Origin: Croceibacterium_B sp963783195
GTDB taxonomy: Bacteria > Pseudomonadota > Alphaproteobacteria > Sphingomonadales > Sphingomonadaceae
Length of the DNA: 64,000 nt
Reading direction: 5' to 3'
NCBI GenBank assembly: GCA_963783195.1
Contig: CAWAMV010000004.1
Location: 558,001-622,000 of the forward strand
Part shown: positions 51,937-59,513 of the stretch, piece by piece
How positions within the stretch are numbered: position 1 is the stretch's first letter
Layout: every line of letters starts with the position of its first letter
Notes under the pieces: model-generated
Database searches by the model: none
What the model was told of the DNA's origin: nothing
The model's input: the letters and a program-made list of their open reading frames with translations, nothing else
Program-made: the position numbers and the translations under genes

Positions 51937-52986
51937 ATGAAACTTACCAAGTCCTTCGCCCTCGCCACCCTTTCGGCCCTTGCGCTCGCCGCTTGCGGCG
52001 ACAACGGGGGCGGTGCTGGCGGTGCCCGCAACTCGATCCGCGCGGTCGGTTCGTCGACCGTCTATCCCTTTGCCAAGTCGGTCGCCGAAGACTTCGCCAA
52101 GGACAACCCGCAGTACAAGTCTCCGCTCATCGAATCGACGGGCACCGGCGGCGGGATGGAGCTGTTCTGCGCCGGCGTGGGCGCCAACACGCCCGACATC
52201 GCCGATGCCAGCCGCCGCATGAAAGCGAGCGAGTTCGAGAAGTGCAAAGCCAACGGCGTGACCGACATCATGGAAATCCAGGTCGGCCTCGACGGCATCG
52301 CCTTTGCCAGCACGCAGGGCGGCATCGACATGAATCTCTCGCCCGAAATCGTTTACAAGGCGCTCGCCGCCAAGCCGTTCGGCAAGGAGCAGACGGCCAA
52401 GAACTGGAACGACGTCGACCCGTCGCTGCCGAACAAACGCATCCTCGTCTATGGCCCGCCGTCCACTTCGGGCACGCGTGACGCGCTCAAGGAGCTGATC
52501 CTGCAGAAGGGCTGCGAGAGCGACCCGGCGATGAAGGCTCTCAAGGATTCGAACAAGGAACAGTACGAGCAGGTCTGCACCGAAGTTCGTTCGGACGGCG
52601 CCTATGTCGACTCGGGCGAGCAGGACAACCTGATCGTGCAGAAGATCGAGGCCAACAAGGATGCCGTCGGGATCTTCGGCTACTCCTACCTCGAGGAGAA
52701 CGACGACAAGCTCCAGGGCCTGACGATCAACGGCGTCGAGCCGACCTACGACAACATCTCGAGCTTCAAGTACCCCGGCGCGCGCCCGCTCTACATCTAC
52801 GTCAAGAAGGCGCACCTCGATGCGATCCCCGGCTTGAAGGAATTCATCGCCGCGTGGTCGAACTCATGGGCCAAGGGCGGCCCGCTCTCGAAGATCGGCT
52901 TCATCGCCTCGCCCGACGACGTCCAGGCAATCAACAAGGCGGTCGTAGAAAACAGCACCACGCTGACCGGCGAAGAACTGAAGTAA
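51937..52986 (+). CDS. pstS: phosphate ABC transporter substrate-binding protein PstS
   Basis: This 349-residue periplasmic phosphate receptor has a lipoprotein signal (MKLTKSFALATLSALALAAC, lipobox LAAC). The mature part shows AVGSSTVYPFAKSVAEDF, LIESTGTGGGMELFCAG and PPSTSGTRDALKE, the loops that coordinate phosphate. It would deliver phosphate to the PstCAB permease. The pstC, pstA and pstB genes are not in the window, so this is an isolated pstS, as is often seen near phosphate porins. A terminator follows. Confidence 0.95.
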   Translation: MKLTKSFALATLSALALAACGDNGGGAGGARNSIRAVGSSTVYPFAKSVAEDFAKDNPQYKSPLIESTGTGGGMELFCAGVGANTPDIADASRRMKASEFEKCKANGVTDIMEIQVGLDGIAFASTQGGIDMNLSPEIVYKALAAKPFGKEQTAKNWNDVDPSLPNKRILVYGPPSTSGTRDALKELILQKGCESDPAMKALKDSNKEQYEQVCTEVRSDGAYVDSGEQDNLIVQKIEANKDAVGIFGYSYLEENDDKLQGLTINGVEPTYDNISSFKYPGARPLYIYVKKAHLDAIPGLKEFIAAWSNSWAKGGPLSKIGFIASPDDVQAINKAVVENSTTLTGEELK

Positions 52987-53003
52987 TCCCCAGACAGCGA
53001 GAG

Positions 53004-53040
53004 GCGGCGGCGCGGGACCAGTCCCCCGCGCCGCCGCTTT
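53004..53040 (+). terminator. rho-independent terminator after pstS
   Basis: Thirteen-base arms GCGGCGGCGCGGG (53004-53016) and CCCGCGCCGCCGC (53025-53037) are separated by an 8-base loop and followed by a short TTT. It lies 18 bases after the pstS stop. The T-tract is weak. Confidence 0.65.
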
Positions 53041-53089
53041 GCGTTGTTGCCCAGAGCGGGGAAGGATGGAGTACCTTCCCGAGGGTCAC

Positions 53090-54343
53090 CTAGTCGAACA
53101 ACCCCAGGTCGATGCTCTCGCCCACCGCCTTGAGCCCGGCGTCGCTGCCGTGGAGGTGGTCGCCCATGTGGTACCCTTCGCGCATCTGGCGCGGGTCGGC
53201 GGGGTCGGCGAAGGCAAGGTCGATCCGGGTCACGGCGTCGAAGGCGCCGCCGTTGACGATCCAGTCGTTGATCTTCGCCCTCGCGGCCTCGCCCTCCTCG
53301 CTCCAGTAGCTCGCGCCCTTGTAGGGGCCGATCGGGGCGCCGATGACCTTGATGCCCTTCTCGTGCGCGCGGGCGATGAGCTGCTTGAAGCCGGCGATCA
53401 TGTCCTCGGCGGTGATCTTCGGCTGGTCGAGGCCGGGAATGTTCGGGCCGCCGGTCCGCTGAGGGCCGAAGGCGTTGCCGATGTCGTTCACGCCTTCGAA
53501 CACGATCATGTACTTTACATTGGGCAGGCTCAGCACGTCCTCGTCGAACCGGCTGAGCGCGCTTTCACCCATACCCGGGGCCAGCACGCGGTTGCCGCTT
53601 ATCGCCTGGTTGGCGACCGCCCATTCCTTGCCCGCGGCCTGCAGCCGGTCGGCCAGCACATCGGGCCAGCGGCGGTTCTTGCCGGGCGTCGAGCCGACCC
53701 CGTCGGTGATCGAATCGCCATAGGTCACGATGGTCCCCTCGGCATCGGGCGAAAGGACATCGATCCCCGCAAGGAAGGCGCGGAACTGCTTGGTGTCGAC
53801 CGGAGTGAAGGCCTTGCCGACGAAGTTGCCTTTCGGGCTCACCGCCAGCTCGTCCACGCCGGTGAGGTGGCAGGTGCACGGACCGGTGTCCTCCGGAAGG
53901 TACAGCTCGACCTTCATCCGCGCGAGGTCGGGCACGTCGACGTCGATCGCATCGGACACGAAAGGCGCGCCCCGCGGGATCGTGGCGCCGGCCATGCCGC
54001 CGAACGTCAGCATCCGCCCGGTGCCGGGCACTTCCTTGCCGCCATCGTCGATCTGCGCGATCCGCGCGGCGCCGATCTTCAACGGGTGGGGGCCATAGCG
54101 GTTGGAAAGCTTCACCCGCAGCTTCTCGCCGCCTTCGGTCAGGCGAATGACCTGGGTGAGCGTGACGTCGTCATAGCTCGCCGCGGCGAATGGTCCTTCG
54201 GTCCCGAGCGGTGCGTGCGGCGCGGCTGTCCAGCTGGCGACCCATTGGGCGTTGTCCTGCGCGGACGCGGCGAGGGATGTGCCAAGGGCAAACGCGGCAG
54301 CGGCGAACAGGGCGGCGCGAAGCGCGCGGGGGGCTGATGTCAT
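53090..54343 (-). CDS. exported SGNH/GDSL-family hydrolase
   Basis: This 417-residue esterase has a signal peptide (LRAALFAAAAFALGTSLAAS, cleavage near ASAQ), an N-terminal beta domain of about 180 residues and then the SGNH core. Block I is TIVTYGDSITDGVG with the catalytic Ser, block III has the Asn in FEGVNDIGNAFG, and the Asp-His pair is in DHLHGSDAG. The substrate may be an acylated carbohydrate or lipid. The gene converges on pstS across the terminator. Confidence 0.9.
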   Translation of the reverse strand: MTSAPRALRAALFAAAAFALGTSLAASAQDNAQWVASWTAAPHAPLGTEGPFAAASYDDVTLTQVIRLTEGGEKLRVKLSNRYGPHPLKIGAARIAQIDDGGKEVPGTGRMLTFGGMAGATIPRGAPFVSDAIDVDVPDLARMKVELYLPEDTGPCTCHLTGVDELAVSPKGNFVGKAFTPVDTKQFRAFLAGIDVLSPDAEGTIVTYGDSITDGVGSTPGKNRRWPDVLADRLQAAGKEWAVANQAISGNRVLAPGMGESALSRFDEDVLSLPNVKYMIVFEGVNDIGNAFGPQRTGGPNIPGLDQPKITAEDMIAGFKQLIARAHEKGIKVIGAPIGPYKGASYWSEEGEAARAKINDWIVNGGAFDAVTRIDLAFADPADPRQMREGYHMGDHLHGSDAGLKAVGESIDLGLFD

Positions 54344-54496
54344 GCGATCTTTTCCTCTCCAGGGCAGGTGCTGGCCGCCCGTTGTCGCGGCGAGAGTAGC
54401 GCCTTGGCGGCGCAGCGCAACGCCCTTGGAAGTGCCGCTTGTCGCGCCTGCCCCCGCAGCGATCCGCTGGGTCGTCGATGCCGCGCGTCGGCGCGA

Positions 54497-55111
54497 CTAA
54501 CGCTTCCAGACCCAGTACTCCGGCCCCCAGCGCTCCTCTAGTTCGGCGAGACATTCGCGGTGGATTTCGCGCACGCGCGCGGCGGGCATGAATTCAGCCG
54601 GATCGATCTCCTCGATCTTCAGCGTCGACTTGTCCTCGTAGAGGTGCTCGCCCTTCAGGAGCGCGTTCTCGTCGTAGGGCCATATGAAGGCCTGCAGCGA
54701 GTGGACGAGGTAGAGCCCGTCCGCCTTCAGGCCCTGGTGGCCGACCTTGGCCAGTTCCGTCCCGGTGCTCATCTGGTGGAACCACATTTCGTCGGCGATG
54801 CCCCAGTCGGCCACCGCGACCTTGTCGCCGCTGTTCCACAGCACGATCTCGCCGATTCCGGAGTAGAAGTCGAACACGCCCTTGGTGCCGTGGACCTGGA
54901 ACGGGGTGTCGCCCCAGGTAATGTGATAGACCGGATCGGGGGCCATCATGTCGGGCGCGGTGATTTCCTCGAACATGCTCGCGCCTTCGAGGTGGACGTG
55001 GCGGCAGTAGTTCTTGAGGATTGCCTTGTGCAGCGGGTCGGTGACCTTGTCGTGCAGTTCGATCGAGGGATCCATGCAGCGGTAGACTTCTGCTTCGTAC
55101 TTGCTCGCCAT
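54497..55111 (-). CDS. NTF2/SnoaL-like protein, function unknown
   Basis: This 204-residue protein lacks a signal peptide or membrane helix. The central part (VYHITWGDTPFQVHGTKGVF, DFYSGIGEIVLWNSGDKV, VADWGIADEMWFHQMSTG) looks like the curved sheet and helix of an NTF2/SnoaL-type fold, but no family residues can be named. AGGAG precedes the ATG. A 9-base inverted repeat lies upstream in the region shared with the divergent histidine kinase. It could be an isomerase or small-molecule binding protein; this is a guess. Confidence 0.55.
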   Translation of the reverse strand: MASKYEAEVYRCMDPSIELHDKVTDPLHKAILKNYCRHVHLEGASMFEEITAPDMMAPDPVYHITWGDTPFQVHGTKGVFDFYSGIGEIVLWNSGDKVAVADWGIADEMWFHQMSTGTELAKVGHQGLKADGLYLVHSLQAFIWPYDENALLKGEHLYEDKSTLKIEEIDPAEFMPAARVREIHRECLAELEERWGPEYWVWKR

Positions 55112-55199
55112 CGGGTTCTCTCCTTTGCCCGCCTTGCTGGCAGATCATTGTGCGATGTAAACCCGGTTTGCATCACGGCGCGCGGGATTGACGTCCGCG

Positions 55200-55221
55200 A
55201 CCCCTGTCGGACGACAGGGGT
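55200..55221. repeat. inverted repeat ACCCCTGTC/GACAGGGGT in a divergent promoter region
   Basis: Perfect 9-base arms (55200-55208 and 55213-55221) surround GGAC. It lies 89 bases upstream of the NTF2-like gene and 78 bases before the histidine kinase. The spacing fits an operator for a dimeric repressor such as a TetR-type protein. The arms resemble those at 42126-42147. No regulator gene for it is adjacent. Confidence 0.45.
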
Positions 55222-55298
55222 TGCGCCTCCTGCACCGGGGCCCATTGACGTCTTTCGAAGGCTGCACTCGGCGGCCAACCGGATCAGGAGCGCAGCGC

Positions 55299-56459
55299 AT
55301 GCTTGAATGGATCGATCGGTTTCTCGCGGTGAGGGGGCTGGCGCCGCATGGCTACTGCCTTCTGTGGGAGCCGGAGCTGGTCTGGTCGCATGTCGCCGCG
55401 GATGCTGTGATCGCCGCTGCCTATTTCTCTATTCCGTTCATCCTGTGGCGCCTGCTCAGGATGCGGCAGGATATCGAATTCGGCTGGATGCTGGGTCTCT
55501 TTGCGGTATTCATCCTGGCTTGCGGGATGACCCACGTCATGGGCATCGTCACCCTGTGGGTTCCCGCCTACGGGTGGGAAGCACTGATCAAGATCGTGAC
55601 GGCCGTGGCGTCGCTGTGGACCGCGGTCCTGCTTGTCCCGCTGCTGCCCAGGCTGGTCGCCATTCCCTCGCCAGCGGCGTTGCAGGAAGCGAACGCGGCC
55701 CTCGTGCGCGCGGCCGAGGAGCGCGAGCGGACCGAGGCAATGCTGCGCCAGGCGCAGAAGCTGGAGGCGATCGGGCAGCTCACCGGCGGCGTGGCGCACG
55801 ACTTCAACAACCTGCTCGGCGTCGTCCTCGGCAACCTCGACCGGGCCAAGCGAAAGGGCACGGACAACGCGGCGGGACGCAAGGCTATCGAACAGGCCAT
55901 CGCAGCATCGGAGAGGGGTGCCCGGTTGGTCGAACAACTGCTCGCCTTCGCCCGGCAGCAGCCGCTGGAGCCCCGGCCGCTCGACCTCAATGCCGTGGTG
56001 GGTGACGCATGCGACTTGCTGCGCCAGACGATCGGCTCGCACATCTCGGTCGAGTGCGATCTTGCTGCCGCGCTGCCATTGACCGTTGCCGATCGCAGCC
56101 AGATCGAGAATGCGATCGTGAACCTGGGTATCAATGCGCGCGACGCGATGCCCGAAGGCGGCACGCTGACCATCTCGACCCGCCTTGGCACCGCAAAGGG
56201 GGTGGAAGTGGCGGTCAGCGACACCGGCGAGGGCATGGACGCCGAGACACTCGCGCGCGCCGCCGACCCTTTCTTCACCACCAAGCCGGTGGGCAAGGGC
56301 TCTGGCCTCGGCCTGAGCCAGGTCTACGGCACCGTCGAACAGCATGGTGGGTCGGTAGAAATCGTGTCCACCCCGGGAACCGGGACAACGGTCCGCATGT
56401 TCCTCCCTGTCGACAGTGTGGTGGATGGGTTCGATGGGTCAAACGGTACTGCTGGTTGA
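55299..56459 (+). CDS. ethylene-receptor-like (ETR1-type) histidine kinase
   Basis: This 386-residue kinase starts at ATG 55299 after AGGAG. Its three N-terminal helices match the ethylene-binding domain of plant ETR1: D35, Y42, I45 and P46 in DAVIAAAYFSIP, and I72, C75 and H79 in FILACGMTH, each at the ETR1 position plus ten. In ETR1 the Cys and His hold the copper ion that binds ethylene. The opening GLAPHGYCLLWEPELVW is also typical. There is no GAF domain. The kinase core has H167 in GGVAHDFNNLLGVV (HWE/NtrB-like phosphoacceptor), the N box NAIVNLGINARDAM and G boxes. The response regulator gene overlaps its end. Ethylene binding has not been shown. Confidence 0.88.
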   Translation: MLEWIDRFLAVRGLAPHGYCLLWEPELVWSHVAADAVIAAAYFSIPFILWRLLRMRQDIEFGWMLGLFAVFILACGMTHVMGIVTLWVPAYGWEALIKIVTAVASLWTAVLLVPLLPRLVAIPSPAALQEANAALVRAAEERERTEAMLRQAQKLEAIGQLTGGVAHDFNNLLGVVLGNLDRAKRKGTDNAAGRKAIEQAIAASERGARLVEQLLAFARQQPLEPRPLDLNAVVGDACDLLRQTIGSHISVECDLAAALPLTVADRSQIENAIVNLGINARDAMPEGGTLTISTRLGTAKGVEVAVSDTGEGMDAETLARAADPFFTTKPVGKGSGLGLSQVYGTVEQHGGSVEIVSTPGTGTTVRMFLPVDSVVDGFDGSNGTAG

Positions 56460-56808
56460 GGATGAAGCGCTCCTTCTCGAGGTCGCGCGTGCCGACCTCG
56501 AGGACATGGGCTACGAGACGGTCTGCGCCAGCGATGGCGAGCGGGCGCTCGAAGTGCTGCAGAACGCCGATCCGCTCGATGCCCTGATTACCGACATTCG
56601 CATGCCCGGAGAGCTGGACGGCTGGCACCTGGCCATGCGCGCGCGCGAACTGATTCCCGGCCTGCCCGTGATCTATGTCAGCGGCTACTCGCCCGACCAG
56701 ATGCGCCCTGTTGCAGGTAGTGTGTTCCTCAAGAAGCCCTACCGGTTCGGGGACCTGCAGCAGGCCTTGGCCGAAGTCGGGCTGGAGCCACCTTCGCTGC
56801 GGCATTAG
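56434..56808 (+). CDS. single-domain response regulator
   Basis: This 124-residue receiver domain has no output domain (CheY-like). It starts most naturally at ATG 56434 (MGQTVLLVEDEALLLEVARA), overlapping the kinase gene by 26 bases. The phosphoacceptor is D54 in ALITDIRMPGELDG, the conserved Ser is in VIYVSGYS, and the Lys is in VFLKKPYRF. It probably accepts phosphate from the ETR1-like kinase. Because it lacks a DNA-binding domain, the final output partner is unknown. Confidence 0.9.
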   Translation: MGQTVLLVEDEALLLEVARADLEDMGYETVCASDGERALEVLQNADPLDALITDIRMPGELDGWHLAMRARELIPGLPVIYVSGYSPDQMRPVAGSVFLKKPYRFGDLQQALAEVGLEPPSLRH

Positions 56809-56916
56809 TAGCGGCCGCCAGGCTCGGACGGGCGCTCATGCGGAGAACTCGAAGCCCCCGTCGCCCACCGGGCGGGCGAAATCGTCCCAGATGCCGCTAT
56901 CGCGCCAGCAATGGCC

Positions 56917-57786
56917 TCAGCCGTGGCAGCCCGCATGCTGCGGCAGCGCGGTTTCGGCGGGCGGACGGGACAGGTCGGTGCCAGCCACCTCGTCGGTGTG
57001 GATGTCGAACCGCTTCAGCACGGCGCTGCCGAAGCCAGTGGTCAGCGCGGCGTCGGTCGCGTCGCGCCCGCGGGCCATGACGATCCTGGCGATGCGGGGA
57101 CGGTTGTGCCGCGCGTCGAAGGTGTGCCAGCGACCATCGAGATAGGCTTCGAACCAAGCGGAGAAATCCATCGGATCGTCGAAAGGATCGATTCCGATGT
57201 CGCCAAGATAGCCGGTGCAGTAGCGCGCCGGGATGTTGACCGCGCGGCACAGCGTAATGGCGAGATGAGCGAAGTCGCGGCAAACCCCGTAACGCTCGTC
57301 GAACGCCGAGCGCGCCGTCCGGTCGGTGCTCGCCTTCATGTAATCGAACCGCAGCCGGTCGTGCGCGGCGTCGACCAGCGCCTGCACCTTTTCCCACCCT
57401 CCTTCGAGCGAACCGGCGATGTTCCACGCCTCGTCGGCCAGGAGACTTACCTCGCAATAGCGCGAGCTCATCAGGAACGGCAGCACCTCATCGGGCATGT
57501 CTTCGATCGCGAGCTGGGCGGCGTCGGGATGGACTGGGTCGGGTGTGCCGGGGTCGCCGATCACGAAGTCGCTGCGCAGGCGAATTCCGCCCTTGGGCAC
57601 GACGAAGCGCGAGCAGACGTTTCCGAACCCGTCTATGAACGTCCGGACCGGTACCGGCGGGTCGGTCTGCAGTACCTCGGGCGTGAGGAGGTCGCCCTGC
57701 CGTTCGGGCCGCACGTTGAGCAGCGCGAGCATCGGTACGGGTGCCTCGGTCTCGAATTCGATGTCGAACCCCGCGCGAACGAGCAT
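56917..57786 (-). CDS. transglutaminase-like cysteine-peptidase-fold protein, His position replaced
   Basis: This 289-residue protein has a beta-rich N-terminal domain followed by a transglutaminase-like core. C169 lies in ERYGVCRDFAHLA and D224 in HTFDARHNRP. By alignment with the neighbouring paralogue, the His of the triad should be at residue 209, where MDFSAWFEAYL has Ser. It may be inactive or use another residue (H221 is near). It overlaps the upstream paralogue (TGATG), and the two are an operon. Confidence 0.82.
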   Translation of the reverse strand: MLVRAGFDIEFETEAPVPMLALLNVRPERQGDLLTPEVLQTDPPVPVRTFIDGFGNVCSRFVVPKGGIRLRSDFVIGDPGTPDPVHPDAAQLAIEDMPDEVLPFLMSSRYCEVSLLADEAWNIAGSLEGGWEKVQALVDAAHDRLRFDYMKASTDRTARSAFDERYGVCRDFAHLAITLCRAVNIPARYCTGYLGDIGIDPFDDPMDFSAWFEAYLDGRWHTFDARHNRPRIARIVMARGRDATDAALTTGFGSAVLKRFDIHTDEVAGTDLSRPPAETALPQHAGCHG

Positions 57787-58700
57787 CAGACGGCCTCCTT
57801 GGCGGAGAATTTGGGGTGGCGGGTGGCAACGTCAACGTGCTTGATGCGGACGTCGACGTCCATGTCGATCTGGCTGTCCTTGATCCCTCGCCAACTGCCG
57901 GTGAGGGGCTTGGCCTGGTCGGGATCGCGCGCCACCGCGACGCGGATCAGGCCGCGATTGCCGACGATGCCATTGGTCGGATCGAACTCGATCCAGCCGG
58001 AGCCCGGCAGGAACACCCGCAGCCAGGCGTGGGTCGAATGCCCGCCCACGCGCGCATCGGATTCCCTCTCGTTGTAGAGATAGCCGGAAACGAAGCGCGC
58101 CGCGAAGCCCAGTGCGCGGACCGCCTCCATCATCAGCACGGCGTAGTCGCGGCAGGTCCCGCCCTTGCGGCGCAGGGTTACCAGCGGGGGCTGGACGCCC
58201 TTTTCGTACCGTTTGGCGTACGTAAAGTCGCGCTTCACTGCCTCGGTCATTTCCCGCAGTAGCTCGAGCGTGTCGACCGCACGGTCGGGCGGCACGAAGC
58301 CACGCGCCCATTCGTCGAGCAAACGGTCGGGGTCCGGATAGGCCCGCTCGATCGAGCGCAGGAGGTCGGGCATGTCCTCCGCCGAATAGTTGAACGGAAA
58401 ACGCCGGGCGTAGGGTTCCACGGCAATCTCGTCAAAACCCATCGGGAGATGCTCGACCTCGGCGGTCCCGCGCACCTCGAGCCGGTCGGCGCGGTCGCCG
58501 AACGTGGCGACGGCAACCGCGTTGCCAAATACGTCCTGGATCCAGCGCAGGCTCTCGGGCTCGGGGTCGACGTCGAGCGAGGCGGTCAGCAGCCGCTGGT
58601 CGTAGCTTTCGCGCGGCCGCACCAGGATGCGGTGTTCCCCGAAGGCGACGTCGCTGCGATAGCGATAGCGGGTGACGTGGCTGATCGATACGGTGGGCAT
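57786..58700 (-). CDS. transglutaminase-like domain protein
   Basis: This 304-residue protein, from the ATG at 58700 (MPTVSISHVTRYRY), has a Transglut_N-type beta domain of about 80 residues and a core with a complete triad: C183 in GGTCRDYAVL, H224 in HSTHAWLRVF and D240 in WIEFDPTNG. A GTG at 58724 would extend it by eight residues. These proteins are often encoded near circularly permuted ATP-grasp and alpha-E proteins, which are not here. They may be peptidases or amide-forming enzymes. It is divergent from the amidohydrolase gene. Confidence 0.85.
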   Translation of the reverse strand: MPTVSISHVTRYRYRSDVAFGEHRILVRPRESYDQRLLTASLDVDPEPESLRWIQDVFGNAVAVATFGDRADRLEVRGTAEVEHLPMGFDEIAVEPYARRFPFNYSAEDMPDLLRSIERAYPDPDRLLDEWARGFVPPDRAVDTLELLREMTEAVKRDFTYAKRYEKGVQPPLVTLRRKGGTCRDYAVLMMEAVRALGFAARFVSGYLYNERESDARVGGHSTHAWLRVFLPGSGWIEFDPTNGIVGNRGLIRVAVARDPDQAKPLTGSWRGIKDSQIDMDVDVRIKHVDVATRHPKFSAKEAV

Positions 58701-58738
58701 TGCTTCGACAACGATAAGCGACACGGAAGGTCCCGGTT

Positions 58739-59488
58739 GTGCGAGATATTTTGGGCCCGGGCGATCCGCGTCCGGTGCAACTGACCGGATCGGCGCTGGC
58801 GCCCGGTCCCTTCGTCCTGCTGGGCGACCACGCGGGGGACGCTGTCCCGATCGCTCTCGAGAGCCTGGGGCTCGCCGCTGAACAGCTGCAGCGGCACATC
58901 GCGATCGACATTGGCGTCGAAGCGCTTGGCAAGGCGCTGTCCGTCCGTCTCGCCGCGCCCTTCCTGCACCAGGCCTATTCGCGGCTGGTAATCGACTGCA
59001 ACCGTGATCCGGCCGATCCTACGGCGATTGCTGCCAGCAGCGACGGAACGGAAGTTCCGGCCAACGCCGGTCTGCCGCCCGCGCGCCGGCAGGAGCGGAT
59101 CGACGCGGTGTTCGAGCCCTACCATCAGGCCATCGCCGACTTGCTCGATGCTCGCGAGGCGGCCGGACTGGCGACGGTGATCGTCGCGCTGCACAGCTTC
59201 ACGCCCGTCATGGACGGCTTTCAGCGACCGTGGGAGATCGGCGTGCTGCACGACGGGCGGCGCGAGGACTTCGCGCTGCGGGTGCTGCAGGCTCTCCAGG
59301 CAGACGGCACTTTATCCGTGGGCGACAACGAGCCCTACAGGATGGACAAGACCGATTACACCGTCCCGCGCCACGCCTATCCGCGGCACTTGCGGTACCT
59401 CGAACTCGAAGTGCGGCAGGATATCATCGGCTCGCGCAGGGAGGCTCTGGCGGAGTTGTTGGCGGACGTCTTCTCGGCCTGCGCCTGA
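58739..59488 (+). CDS. N-formylglutamate amidohydrolase-family protein
   Basis: This 249-residue protein has the HutG/FGase family pattern: FVLLGDHAGDAVP (first metal His), AIDIGVEALG, the SRLVIDCNRDP motif and VIVALHSFTPVMDG with a second His. It probably hydrolyses an N-acyl amide, but whether the substrate is N-formylglutamate is uncertain, since no hut genes are near. The start is GTG 58739. It is divergent from the transglutaminase-like pair, and the three may act together. Confidence 0.85.
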   Translation: MRDILGPGDPRPVQLTGSALAPGPFVLLGDHAGDAVPIALESLGLAAEQLQRHIAIDIGVEALGKALSVRLAAPFLHQAYSRLVIDCNRDPADPTAIAASSDGTEVPANAGLPPARRQERIDAVFEPYHQAIADLLDAREAAGLATVIVALHSFTPVMDGFQRPWEIGVLHDGRREDFALRVLQALQADGTLSVGDNEPYRMDKTDYTVPRHAYPRHLRYLELEVRQDIIGSRREALAELLADVFSACA

Positions 59489-59513
59489 AAGTCTTACCGA
59501 GAGCGGAGGCTTG

